This document shows positions 45,101 through 57,039 of a stretch of 64,000 nt of DNA, one piece after another. This DNA comes from Posidonia oceanica (Eukaryota > Streptophyta > Magnoliopsida > Alismatales > Posidoniaceae). The first letter of the stretch is position 1. Each line of letters starts with the position of its first letter. The notes beneath the pieces are model-generated. The model saw nothing but the letters and a program-made list of their open reading frames with translations, ran no database searches and was not told the origin of the DNA. The stretch spans positions 2,604,001 to 2,668,000 of the forward strand of contig JAZBRS010000077.1 in assembly GCA_037176725.1 (NCBI GenBank). The letters are read 5' to 3'. Position numbers and translations under genes: made by a program.

Positions 45101-47889
45101 AATACTAGAGACCCTAGGCTACATACTCCCCAAATTTCATCCCTTTTCAAAACCTCTAAACCCTCCATCTACCCAAATTATCCTTTTCTCTCTCCTCTCT
45201 CTCTCTCTCCTGATTATCCTCCTTCTTTTCACCACCTTTCCTCCATTTTTCTTGCCTGGCTGTGGCCCCCCTTGTGCTCCTATCTCTTCCCAATCTTATT
45301 CCTATTTTTATCTTATTTTTAGCATTTCCTTTGATTTTCAAAAAATTACTTTCTTTCAACTCTTCTTTTTCCCCTTTATTCCACCATTTCTCCCTTTTCC
45401 TCTTCCTTTTCCTTTTCTTTTCCTTTCTCTTACTAAATTCCTAAAAAATCCTTAAAAACCTCTAAAACTCTAAAACAAAAGGAAAACAAACCAAAACCCT
45501 AAGAAAAATAATTAAAAACATTAAACAAACAATTAAAAACCTTAACCTAACTAAATCTAACTAAAGCCAAAAAACAAGAATGCAAGCTAAAAAATGCAAA
45601 ACAAACAAAAATAAAATGCTGTAAAATCAAGGAAAAAACCAAAATGTAATCAAAACAGGTAAAAGTAAAATCCTATTAAAAACAACCAAGAAAACAAATC
45701 CTAAAAGAAAGAAAACACTTAAGAAATGCAAGGGCTAATAATTAAGGAGGAAAAACCTAACTTAACAACTCTCAAAAGAAAAATTGAAAATTTAATTAAA
45801 AAATAATAAAACAAACAATCAAAATTTAAGAACAGCTAATTAAAAACTTAACAAGAAAACCTAACCTAAGAAAATATGCTAAAAAAATTTAACAAACAAA
45901 ATTAAGAAAAAGCAAATCAAAGAAGACTTAAGGAAAAAGAATCAAGATTAAAATCTAAAACTCACCACTAATTAATCTAAAAACAAACTTTAAAAAATCC
46001 TAATTAACACCCCAAGCAGTCAACAAGAAAAACATAATTAAAAGAACAACTTACAAGATTTAACAAACATTTAATCAAAATCAAAAACAAATCAAAAACA
46101 AAGAAAACCCTAAAAACCCTAATCAAAACTAAATCCCTTTAAACCTAATTAACTAATAAAAAACAATCATTAAAAAACTTAATCAAAGTCTTAACTTAAA
46201 ACACAATCATTCTAATAACTTTTTCTATTTTTATTTTATTTTTATCTATTTTATTTCTTTCTCCTTTCTCTTCCTCTTCCGTTTCCTTCCTTTCTTCCTT
46301 TCTTTCTATTTTTCTTTCTTTTCTTGCTGGGCCCGGTCCGACCCATTCTCCCCACCACCTCTCCCTCTTCCCTTCTTTCTTTTCTTTCTTTCTTTTATTT
46401 TTTCTTTTCGCGTAGCCCGGCCCACGCACACCAGCCTTCTTCCTCCTCTTCCCTCCTTCTTCTTCTTCTTCTGCCACAGTTATCTCCCGCCAGCTCCCTC
46501 TCCTCTTTGAATTTCAATTCTTCTCCCTCTCGATCCCATCAGCTCCAGCTTGCACCTTCCTCTCTCGCGTCTCAGCGGCTTCTCCAGGGGCATTTATTGC
46601 CCGTCACCTTCACCGGCCACCTCCCTTCACCTCAGCTGCAGTTGCTCCCGCCGGTGGCAATTCAAAATCCACCGCGCTCCACTCCATCTGAGCTGCTTAA
46701 AAGACTCCAGCCTTCATCTCCTCCATGCCTTTTCATCGTTCGAGAGAGAGCAAGGGAATCCAAAGAGCTCAGAGCACCCAAACTCCCTCCCTCTTCCACT
46801 AAAATCCGAGCCTCTTCTTCCTCTTCCATTCCACTGAAGCCAGACCTCCAACAACCCAGAAAATCTCTCCCAATTCCTCCCCCAATCTCACCCAGACAAC
46901 CACCACCACAGCCCTCCATTCAGCATCACGAACCACCCTGAAACTACCCCTCAATTCACCCATTTCCCCAGCAAAATCCATCATCCCCTTCCTCTAAAAT
47001 TCCCAGCACAACACTCCACTGAACCTTCCCAAACTTCTCCACCTAACTCACCAAAACATCAGCTCTCCAACCCACCCGAGCCTTAGCCTCTTCCCCCTCA
47101 CAGCCAGAACCCATCACAACAAACACCTGCGGCCAACTTCACCAGAAATCCACCCGATGACCTATCTTCTTCTCCAAGCCACCATCAACCCTCCTGAGCA
47201 TCCCTACACACTCACCTAACCTCCAGGAGTTCGCCGGTGCCCTCCAACTGATCCAGAGAGCTGGGAACAACCCTACCCACCTCCTGCTGTCTTCTGTGAA
47301 CCCACAAAAGTGATCTTCTTTTCCGGTCGTCGAAGCTCTGCTCCGAGCATCCAGGAAGCTCCGGAGCACTCCATTGACCCATTTCCAGCGCTCCCGAGTC
47401 GTCGACAGCACCTGCAACCATCGGACGACCTCCGACGGCAAGCACAGAGGCCACCTACGTCGAGGGAACGTTCCAACCAACGAAACAGGTTTTTTTCTTC
47501 TCCCTGTAGCTAATCTCCTCCCTCTTCTGCTTCCTAACCCCTCAGATCGGGGTTTCCTCTCCTCCTTCACCGGGTCAGCGACAGCACCGTCGCTGACCCG
47601 TCTTCTCCGGCGAGCTCCGAGCTTGCCTCGCCGCTTCGGTCTGCAGAACCAGCTCCCAGCCATCCCCCGAGAACTGCACGGTCAGCAGGAACTCTCCGGT
47701 GGCTTCAAAATGCCACGACGACGCTCCGATCGCCGGTTCGCTGCTCCTCTGGTCTGCAGATCTCCTCCGGGTGCTCCAGTCATCTCCTAACTGCGTCACG
47801 CCTCGCCGGACGTCGCCCGAGCTCCGCCTACCTCCGGTGAAGCTCGCCGTCGCCTCTGCGCCGCCCCAGCTTCCCTCCTCCGCCTTTCT

Positions 47890-47920
47890 TGGCCACTAGT
47901 AGCAGTTGCTACAGTGGCCA
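47890..47920 (+). other. Conserved hairpin in LTR B
   Basis: Inverted repeat with arms TGGCCACT-A-GTAGCA and TGCTACAGTGGCCA and a two-base loop: 14 pairs with one bulged A. The matching place in LTR C (55,726-55,753) forms the same hairpin with a shorter base and a bulged G. It sits exactly at the switch from GC-rich to AT-rich LTR sequence. Confidence 0.75.
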
Positions 47921-48379
47921 CCCGTCTAAGCTTTTACTGTGGCTTTATTTTTCCTCTGTTAGCTAACTTTACCATAAATTGCATTTTCGGTTTCAATTTT
48001 TAGTTCATTGCATTCAGGTCCTGCCTCTGTTTAAAACTCATTTAATCCTGAATTAAAATCATATGAAATTGCATGAAAAATCTAAAAAATTGATTAATTA
48101 CATATTAGTCCCTTTGCTGTGATTTCCTTCAGTACTTATTTTAGTTCTGGTCCTCTAGTTTTCCATTTTTGCATGTTAGTCCTTCAGTTGTTAATCTGAT
48201 TTAATGCTTTAATTTTACCTTAATAAATTGCATTTTTAGTCCCTGCTGTTTTCCCTATTTGCGCTTTAGTCCTCTGTTCTGTTAACTTAGGCTTTTATTT
48301 TTCAACTTTTCTTACTACATTGCATCATTTCCCCCATATTTTCTGATTTTTGCATATAAGTCCTTCATTAATGCACAGC

Positions 48380-48590
48380 ATACATTTAAATGCATATTTT
48401 GCTTATAAAATTGCATTTTAGCTGCTGCATGTTTTAAAAATTGCACATAGGTCCTCTACATGCTTATAAAAATCATTTAAATGCATATTTTGCTTATAAA
48501 ATTGCATTTTAGCCCCTACATGTTTTGAAAATTGCACATAGGTCCTCTGCATGCTTATAAAAATCATTTAAATGCATGTCTTGCCTACAA
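48380..48590 (+). repeat. TGCAT-rich direct repeats in LTR B
   Basis: A segment of about 95 bp built on AAATGCATATTTTGCTTATA, AAATTGCATTTTAG and GCACATAGGTCCTC occurs twice in tandem with few changes, within a wider region (about 48,060-48,900) of looser copies. Related copies are in LTR C (about 56,160-56,740) and LTR A. Confidence 0.75.
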
Positions 48591-49609
48591 AATTGCATTT
48601 TAGACCCTATATATTTCAAAATTGCATGTCAATCTCCCATATGATTTCAAAACTTATCCCAATGCATGTTTACTTTGTAAAATTGCATTTTAAACCCTGC
48701 ACTTTGCAAAATTCATTCAGACCCCCCAGTTTTCAAAAACTTTGCATAAAAGCCTCAAACTTTTCAAAATCCTTGCATTTAGACCCCTACTTTTTCAAAA
48801 ATTGCAAATAAGTTCCCAGTTTTCTGAAAGATCACCCCTAGGTCTTTTCTTGCATTCTGCATGCATTGCACTCATGCATTCTTGCATTTGGCATTCCTTG
48901 CACACACTTAAGCATCCTTAGCTCCCATTTACATGGGAGGACCTGTTGTGCACACCCCTAGGACCTCCTGTACACCTAGATCCATTCTTCTCCCCTGTTC
49001 TGGCCCCTCTGCCTTGAAGCTGGGCTATCTTCAGATCCGGCCGTTGGATCTTCTCAACCAAGCTACCTGGACAACCCCGGTGGAGCACTCTCTAGCATGG
49101 ACCAAGCAGATCTCAGATCAGGCTTCAGATTTCTAAGGTAAGTCCTCCTGAACCCTTGCACAGCATTCATTTGTACACCATTTGCATTCCATGCATTGTT
49201 TTTGCTTTCTGATTTCTCGAGCATGTAGAATAGGACTCCCTTTTCTCATCTATCAACATCGCTCCCTCTTTTCGCGTACTCCTAGTGCTTTGAGTTGCGT
49301 TTCCCCTAGATTCACCACTAATTGCGACTTTCTTCCCCCTTTTCCACGACCTGATCGCATCGTGAGCTTTTGGCAGCGTGCGAGACACATCGTGGGATAT
49401 TTTGGTGGGAAACAGTCACAAAACAGTGGTAATCCTTCCACTTGCTTCCCTTCCCCTTTGTAGGTCTTCACACCTACTTTGCGTGGTCTCTAAACGGCGC
49501 TCGTTCTCACATTTGTGCTGTTTACCTCCCCTTTGCTTCTCTTGCTCTTTTTCTTAGCATTTGCATCTGCATGGTTTTATCGATGCTTTATTTCGCCTAC
49601 TTTGACACC

Positions 49610-50000
49610 ATTTTGCGTGCCCACTTTGTTTTTGGCACCGTTTCGCGTGCCGACTCTGTCTCTTGCACCGTTTTGCGTGCCGCTTTGCTTTCTTGCACCA
49701 TTTTGCAAGTCTGCTTTGCTTTTGGCATTGTTTGGCATGCCCACTCTGTTTTTGGCACCGTTCTGCGTGCCTACTTTGCTTTCCACACCGTTTTGCGTGC
49801 CGTTTTGCTTTCCACACCGTTTCACGTGCCGCTTTGTTTTCTTGCACCATTTCGCGTGCTGCTCTTGTCTTTTGCACTGCTTTGCGTGCCACTTTGCTTT
49901 CTTGCACCGTTTTACTTTCTTGCATCGTTTTGCATGCCGATCTTGTTTTCTTGCACTGTTTCGCGTGCCGCTTCTGTTTCTCGCATTGTTTTGCGTGTTT
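49610..50000 (+). repeat. About 30 bp tandem repeats inside LTR B
   Basis: Degenerate copies of a unit around TTTTGCGTGCC followed by TTTGCTTTCTTGCACC, with about 30 bp spacing. They are related to the repeats in LTR A and LTR C. The overlapping open frames in this region are produced by the ten-codon periodicity. Confidence 0.8.
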
Positions 50001-50270
50001 TACGCTGTTTTCTCCTACATGTCGCCTGCATTGCTTGGTTTTACCACTGTTTTGCTTTTCCGTCTGCATTTGCATATAGGGCAGTGAGGCTTACTGCCTG
50101 GAGTTCTCACGAGCCAGGTTTTGACCGGTTCGGAACACAGACAGTGCTGCTGAGTACTTAGACTGCACGTTTACTTTCCTGCTTTGCATCCTACCACTTA
50201 GAGCACACCTATGAGCATCCATTCAAGCATTCATTGGCATTTAGGCATTCAAACCTGCATTTCCCTGCAT

Positions 50271-50396
50271 ATGCGAGCGTAAGCCTAGAAAGACCGATTC
50301 TCGGGCGTGTCGGGGGTGCCTAACACCTTCCCCGCACGTAACAGGAGTCCTTTCCCAGTCTTTTGGCCGGTAATGACCATATTGCCCTTATCCTAG
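50271..50396 (+). promoter_or_regulatory. Most conserved LTR block, copy B
   Basis: Same block as 13,505-13,633 (A) and 58,021-58,142 (C). It includes the GGTG-CCTAA-CACC stem-loop and the CGCACGTAACAGGAGTCC segment, which are unchanged in all three LTRs. Confidence 0.5.
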
Positions 50397-50707
50397 GTAT
50401 GAGTCATATCATTTGCATTCATTTGCATTTGTTTTCTTTTGCATTGCTTTGCATTACATCCTTTGCTTGGTTTTGCGTGTTAACTCACTGATTTCCCCCA
50501 GTTTTCCTTGTCTCCCGATAATAGACATGGTGGCGACTCTGAATTGTCTTATCTTCTTCTTTTCTTATCTTTTCTCCTCTATTTTAAGTGTTTTCGAGTT
50601 GAGCCCTCCTCCTCGGACATAGCTGCTTATAGTGAGCCTGATTCTGATCGGTGCACGCGAGCTTCTGGCAGTGTGCATGGACGATCTGAACACCGGGATT
50701 ACTACAG

Positions 50708-50725
50708 TGGCGACTCCGCCGGGGA
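50708..50725 (+). promoter_or_regulatory. Primer binding site 1 of element B
   Basis: TGGCGACTCCGCCGGGGA, one base after the LTR end. It has one substitution (CGCC for CGCT) relative to the copies at 50,847 and 58,454. Confidence 0.82.
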
Positions 50726-50846
50726 TGCTAGACTCCAGCTTTCGCCTTGGCTTTCGCTCGCTTGGGATTTGCTTTCTTTGTTTGCCTTTGTGCCCTTTGC
50801 CTTGTTTGCTTGCTCACCTGTCTGCTTTGCCCAGCGAAGTCGACAG

Positions 50847-50864
50847 TGGCGACTCCGCTGGGGA
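50847..50864 (+). promoter_or_regulatory. Second primer-binding-site-like copy in the leader of element B
   Basis: TGGCGACTCCGCTGGGGA lies 139 bp downstream of the first copy, flanked by related sequence (GACAGTGG before, TGCAGACTCCGGCTTTC after). It matches element C exactly. It looks like a tandem duplication of the start of the leader; A and C have a single copy at this point. Confidence 0.8.
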
Positions 50865-51573
50865 TTGCAGACTCCGGCTTTCACTCCTGGCGTTTTCGCT
50901 CGCCTGTTTTGCAGCTTTGTCTGCCTTTTGTGCCTCCTTTGCCTGTTTTGCTCACTTTTCTGTGCAAACTCCTAGCGAGTCGCCTCGTGGCTACTCTGCT
51001 TAGGTTTTGCACCTCCCTCGTCTGCGTTGCCTTGGCTTTTGCTCTGTCTAGTTTGCTTGATTGCTTGCTTATTTCCTTCCTTCTGCTCTTATTTGCCTTA
51101 CAGCTTACCTGTCTTCACTTTTTTATCTTGCTTACTTATTATTACTTTATTTCCTGCGCAATGCATGTCTACATACTTGTTTGGCAACAATGCATGCTTT
51201 TTGAATGCTGAATGCTTTCTTTTACACATTTGTTATGACACTACGCACGCACATGCCCTATATACATGCCTTTTGATGTGGTGAATGCTTTCTCTTCACT
51301 ATCATGCTCACAAACACTCGCACATGCCATGCACTTGCCTTTTGTTGTGTTGTATGCTGTTTGCTTGCCGTATTTGACTGATTTTCTTCCCTTTCGCACA
51401 TGCCATGCCTAGGATAGTAGAGACTGTTTGCTTTCCCTGTGGTTAACTAAAAATGGCAAGTAAAAAGAACTTCTAGGAGCAACTAGAGACTTCAAACAAT
51501 CCTGCACCCCTTTGGGTTAATAAAATGCGCAAGATAAAAAACTTTAAGCATTTGCATAAGCATCATATAAGGC

Positions 51574-51813
51574 ATGCATTCTTCTCATTTGAGTCTACCT
51601 ACTAGTTTGCGAAGGACGGTCCCGACCCCTTGTTCCACCGCTTTTGGCGTGGGTCAAGTCAGTCGGTCTGTCCCCCCTTTGTCCAGGGGTCGTGTCAGTG
51701 TAGTGGAGTGTACTACCCACGCTTTGGCGGGGTCAGGGCCACCAATGCACCACCCTGCTATTTCCTCAGCTTTGGCTAGGAGTTCGACAGGGAGCCTACT
51801 TTTTCTGACCTGA
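51574..51813 (+). CDS. Small conserved leader ORF of element B (79 codons)
   Basis: ATG-initiated frame starting MHSSHLSLPTSLRRTVPTP, matching the start of the leader ORF in A. Its C-terminal half is in a different frame relative to A because of indels, which weakens the case for a selected protein. The surrounding leader DNA is conserved in A, B and C. Confidence 0.25.
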   Translation: MHSSHLSLPTSLRRTVPTPCSTAFGVGQVSRSVPPLSRGRVSVVECTTHALAGSGPPMHHPAISSALARSSTGSLLFLT

Positions 51814-52165
51814 GTCGGTGACCCGTACACCTGGGATACCCGAAGTAGACCACCTACTAGGATACACTAGATAGGTGAGGGGGGCATACTAGAAAGCATG
51901 CATATCATTCATGCCACCTAACTTAACTCATTTGCATCCATCTTTCAATTTCTAATCCCTGTTTGTCTCTGTTTGTGTCAGCAGTGATCGGTAAGCGAGT
52001 TCCCCATGCTGGAGCTTGAGCACTGATCCTTTCAGACACCCCTGTTGCGACCTTGTTCGCGACCATTCACCTTCAGAGCTATCCGCCTTTGCGACGATAG
52101 CTCCTATTAGGAATCGCCGTTTGCATACCCGTCGTAGCCCTATTCTCACGCACTCTACGTCAGCA

Positions 52166-52604
52166 ATGACCCAGTACATCAGTGAGCCTCTCTTCACTCC
52201 TGTCACGGAGGGTGTTTCCACTCCGGCCCCTCCGGTTGCTCCTTCTATCCCTCTTGTTCCCCCTCCGACACCAGGGTTTCCTCCTCTGACGCCTCTAGAA
52301 TCTCAGTATGTCCTGGGACAGTGGCAAGCATCTCTTCCTCTGGATCCAGTCGTCGAGTCTATCTTGATGACCGTTACTCGCGTTTCGGAGACGCCATTGC
52401 CCCCTCCTTCCTAGGGATACGTCGCCTTTGACATCCCTCCTACCACTGCTACGACTTTTTCTATAGCGCCTACTCCTCCCGGACAGTCTGTGTCCGTGCC
52501 ATTTGCCACTCAATCCTCGCCGGCACTGTACTCCAGCATTCCCATTGACGGAACGCCTGAGGCTCAGTACCAGCACCTGATGGAGCTTGCCTAGAGACTA
52601 CAGG
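52166..52604 (+). pseudogene. gag: Element B gag fragment, two in-frame stops, cut by element C
   Basis: ATG 52,166 (MTQYISEPLFTPVTEG) aligns with the gag starts of A and C. TAG stops at 52,412-52,414 and 52,592-52,594 each replace a CAG codon present in both A and C. Only the Pro/Ser-rich N-terminal part is present: the LTR of element C starts at 52,605. The gag core and nucleic-acid-binding region should be on the far side of element C. Confidence 0.9.
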
Positions 52605-55600
52605 TGTTAACACCACATTTTGACAGGCTGAATCGATTGGAATCTTCTAGTGGCTTCTGAACCCAAACCTAGGTCCAAACCCACACCTTTCCTTTCTTCT
52701 TTCCCCTCAAAACAAGCCCAAACTCAACCTAAGATTACACCCCTTTTTCGAACCCAAAAACTACCCAAAAATCATAGGAAAACTCACCCTTCCTAACTTA
52801 GCAAACCCACCAAAGAGCCCTTAAAATTTCAAACCAAAACCACTCCCAAAAACCATAGAAAACCTAGGTAAAACTACCCTTTTTCTACACCTCAAAACCC
52901 TTCCAAAACTTTCTCAAAACCAAACCGAAACCCTGGGAGCAACACTAGGGACCATAGGCCACACACCCACCAAATTTCACCCCTTTTCAAAACCTCTAAA
53001 CCCTCCTTTCACCCAAATTATCCTTTTCTCTCTCTTGGATTATTCTTTTCTCTCTCCTCTCTCTCTCCTGATTATCCTCCTTCTTTTCACCTCCTTTTCT
53101 CCCTCTTTCTTGCCTGGCTGTGGGCCCCCCTTGTGCTTCTCTCTGTTCTCAATCTTATTCCTATTTTAATCTTATTTTTACCATTTTCCTTGATTTTCAA
53201 AAATTATTTTCTTTCAACTCCTCTCTTTCCTCTTTATTCCTCCATTTCTCTCTTTTCTTCTTCCTTTCAATTTCCTTTCCTTTTCTCTTACTAAACCCCT
53301 AAAAACCCTTAAAAATACTTCAAAACTCCAAAACAAAAGGAAAACAAATCAAAACCCTAAGGAAAATAATTAAAAACATTAAACAAACAATTAAAAATCT
53401 AAACCTAACTAAATCTAGCCAAAATGGGAAACCAAGAATGCAACTAAAAAAATGCGAAACCAACCAAAAGAAAATGCTGTAAAATCAAGGAAAAAACCAA
53501 AAAGCAATCAAAACAAGTCCAAGTAAGAACCTTACTAAAAAACAATCAAAAACAATTCCTAAAAAGAAAAGAAAACAATTAAAAAGTGCCAAGACAACTA
53601 ATTAAGGAGAAAAAGAAGAAACCTAACAAATATAAGAAGAACAACTCAAAAACCTAATTAAAAAAAAGAAAAGTAATAATAATAACAAACAATCAAGAAT
53701 CCAAAAACACCCAACTAAAAACTTAACAAGAAGACCTAACAAAAAAGAAATTAATTAAAAGAACTCAACAAGCAAAAATCAAAAACAAATCAAAAGGACT
53801 TAAGCAAAAGAGGACCGAAATCAAAAATCCAAAACCCACTCTAATTAGTTTAAAAACAAACTTTAAAAAATCCTAATTAACATCCCAGGTACTTAACAAG
53901 GAAAACATAATTAGAAAACAACTTAAAAGACTTAACAAACATTTAATCAAAATCAAAAACAAATCAAAATAAACAAAACTCTAAAAACCCTAATCAAAAC
54001 TAAAATCCCTTCAAACCTAATTAACTAATCGAAAATAATCATTAAAAAACATAATCAAAGTTCCAACTTAAAACACAATCCCTCTTAAAAACCCTTCCTA
54101 TTTTTATTTTATTTTATCTTATTTATTTATTTATTTCTCTCCCTTCTCTTCCTCCTTTCTTTCTTCCCTTCCTTCCTTTTTTTTCCTTTTTCTTCTTGGT
54201 CTGGCCCACCTGGCCTCTCTACTCCTCCTTTCTTTCATTTTTATTTCTTTTTTTTTCGCAGGCCCGGCCCACGGCCAACTTCTCTCCTTCCTCTCTCCTT
54301 CTTCCTCTCCTGCCTGTCTCGAATTTCTTTCTCTCCTTTTTCTTTGCAACTCTCTCCTCGGATCGACAGCTCACCCACCTCAGACCTGACCGTCCTTGCG
54401 CGCCGCACGACCTCTGCCCAGGCCAGACCGACGTGTGTCGCCATCCTCTAGTGCACCTGCAAACACCCTGTCATCACCTCTCCGAGCCATTAATGGCAGC
54501 CAGACACCTGCAAACCAAATAGGAATAGAAACCAATAGCTACTCACTAGAACATACCCCCCCAAGCACCCGGAACCTCGGACCTTTCTCCCGTGTGCAAC
54601 CCAGAGCGAGAGAGACCCAGAATCCCCTCCTCTTCTGACTGCAACTCAGCATTCTTCTTCCTCTTCTTTTTCATCCGTCTCAGAGCACCCAACACCCAGT
54701 AGAATCCCTCCAATTTCCACCCCAAATCCACCCAGACTACCACCATTACAGCCACCGATCCAGCAACCAAATCCACTCTGAATCCACCTTCCATTCACCC
54801 AAAATCCAAGCCAGAACCCATCACTCCATCTTCCCAAAATTCCTGCCCCTTTAGCTCACAAAACCCCTCAAAACTACAACCAGAGACTCACCTGAACTCC
54901 ACCATCTAGACACACCAGAGCCTTAGCCTTCATCTCCCCCACAGGCCAAGACCTCCACTCCAAACACCTACGACCAACTCTACCAGAAAATCCTTCCAAA
55001 CCCAATCTCCCTCTCCAGCCCTTTCTCAGCCCTCCTAAGCATCCACACACCTCCACCTAACCTCCAGGTGTTCGCCGGTGCCCTCCGGTTGATCTAGAAG
55101 GTAGAGAACAGCCCTACCCACCTCAGGCGATCTACAGAGCACCCATTGAAGCGATTTTCTCCTCCGAACTGCAAAGCTTCGCCCCGAACATCTAGCGAGC
55201 ACCGGAAGACCCCTAGGAGTTGATCCCAATGCTCGCGAGCCGCCGTCGACGTCCACAGCTACCGGACGAGCCTTACCGCCCTCTGTAGAACAGACGGACG
55301 TTGGGGGAGCACACCAAATGCCGAACCAGGTAACTTTCTACGCCATTAGCTTTAAGACCTCCCCTTCTTGCTTTTCCACCCCTCAAAAGGGGGATCTGCA
55401 ACCACCTTCGCCAGGTCAGTGCCGTCGCTGACCTTCTTCCCCGACGAGCTCGAAGTTCGTCCCATCGCGCCGAGCTGCAGAACGACCTCCCGTTGGTTGT
55501 CCCAGCTCCGCACGTCCCTCAGGAATGCTCCAGTGGCCTCAGAATGCCACGATGTCGCTGCTCCCGACCGCAGCATCTCCGGACAGCTCTGCAGTACTCC

Positions 55601-55725
55601 GACGTCTCCTCCAGCCCGCTTCGAGCCCCGCCGCCGCTCCCCGACGCAGCCCAGACCTCCGCTAAGCTCCAGAGAGCATCGCTGCCGCGTCTCCGCCCCT
55701 CCAGCACCCCCTCTCACCTTCTCCG

Positions 55726-55753
55726 GGCACTGGTAGCATTTTGCTACAGTGCC
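55726..55753 (+). other. Conserved hairpin in LTR C
   Basis: Arms GGCACT-G-GTAGCA and TGCTACAGTGCC around TTT: 12 pairs with one bulged G. Compared with LTR B (GGCCACT/AGTGGCC), both arms differ together and pairing is kept. Confidence 0.75.
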
Positions 55754-57039
55754 TGGCTTTTGCTTTGGTTACTATAGCTTTATTTCTGTTTACTAAGCTA
55801 TTTTGCCATCAAATTGCATATTTGCCTTGCTTTCTTACTTTATTGCTTTCCAGTCCTGTTCCTGTTTATCATTCATTTAATTTCGTATGTTAATCTTATA
55901 AAATTGCATGAAAAACTTAAAAAATCAGTTAATTACATGTTAGTCCTGCCACAATGTTTCTCTTTAGTGTTTCCTTTAAATTCCAGTCCTTTTATTTTAT
56001 ATTATTGTATGTTAGTCCTACTGATATTAATCTGAATTAATGCTTATATTTTACCTTGCTATATTACATTTCTGGCCCTTGTCGCTGTTCTTATTTGCAA
56101 TTTAATCCTCTGATCTGTTAACTTAGGTACTTATTTTCCAATTTTCTTTACTGCATTGCATCATTTCCCTCACATAATCTGATTTTTGCATATAGGCCCT
56201 TCATCATGCACAGCATACATTTAAATGCATATTTTGCTTATAAAATTGCATTTTTGACCCTACATGTTTTGAAAATTGCACATAGGTCCTCTGCATGCTT
56301 ATAAAAATCATTAAAATGCATATTTTGCTTATAAAATTACATTTTAGACCCTGCATATTTGAAGAATTGCATACCAGTCCCCTATTTGCATTCCCAGACC
56401 ACTTAGATCCCTGTTTTGTTGGAAAAATTGCATTTTGGACCTTGTTAATTTCAAAATTGTATGCTAACTTACCATATGAGTCCAAAGCTTGTCTTGATGC
56501 ATGGCTATCTTGAAAAATTACATTTTGAACCCTGCATTTTGTAAAATTGCATTCAGGTCCTCTGTTTCCTAAAAATCTTGCATAAAAGCCTCTAACTTTT
56601 CAAAATCCTTGCATTCAGACCCCCATCTTTTCAAAATTCCATGTAAGTCCCTAGTTTTTGAAAAATCATCCCTAAGTCTTTTCTTGCATTTTGCATGCAT
56701 TGCATTCATGCATTCTTGCATCTGGCATCTCTTGCACACACTTAAGCATTCTTAGCTCCCATTTACATGGGAGGACCTATTTTACACACCCTTAGGCCCC
56801 ATTTTACACTTAGTTCTTATCTTTTCCCCTGTTCTGGCCTCCTGCCTTGAAGTCTGGATATCTTCAGATCCGGCCGTTGGATCTTCTCAACTAAGCTACC
56901 TGGGCGACCCCGGCGGAACGCTCTACGGCATGGACCAATCAGATTTCAGATCAGGCATCAGATTTCCAAGGTAAGTCCTCTCGAACTTTGGCAGCAACTT
57001 TTGCATATCATTCGCATTGCATGGCTTTTACACGCCCTT

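Larger units (their letters stand above)
44766..50706 (+). mobile_element. 5' LTR of element B (5,941 bp)
   Basis: Starts TGTTGACACCCC and ends CA one base before the primer binding site. It shares the organisation of LTR A and LTR C and is closer to C than to A in its first 100 bp. Sections: A/C-rich then polypyrimidine tracts (44,870-45,460), A-rich (45,460-46,200), C/T- and Pro-codon-rich (46,230-47,880), hairpin (47,890-47,920), TGCAT-rich (about 48,060-48,900), about 30 bp repeats (49,610-50,000) and the conserved block (50,271-50,396). Open frames of 60-240 codons inside it follow base composition and repeats and are not shared as intact frames with the other LTRs. Confidence 0.92.
44766..52604 (+). 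mobile_element. Element B: Tat/Ogre-type Ty3/Gypsy retrotransposon, interrupted in gag by element C
   Basis: 5' LTR, primer binding site, leader and the first 439 bp of gag, all colinear with elements A and C. The visible part ends where the LTR of C begins. The rest of gag and all of pol should lie beyond the 3' LTR of C, outside the window. The 5' LTR tip borders satellite DNA; the adjacent ATTAG (44,761-44,765) is the predicted target site duplication. Confidence 0.92.

Noticed and set aside
46095..46125. Telomere-like AAACCCTAA motifs in LTR B as an interstitial telomere
   Set aside because: Only two or three irregular copies in A/C-rich sequence; similar motifs occur across the A-rich parts of all LTRs.
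46324..47790. 205- and 138-codon frames in LTR B as genes
   Set aside because: They are Ser/Pro/Leu-rich products of pyrimidine-rich DNA and are not preserved as frames in LTR A or C.
48600..48612. TATATATT in LTR B as the promoter TATA box
   Set aside because: It lies in an AT-rich repeat region, is not preserved at the same place in LTR C, and no transcript start can be inferred from sequence alone.
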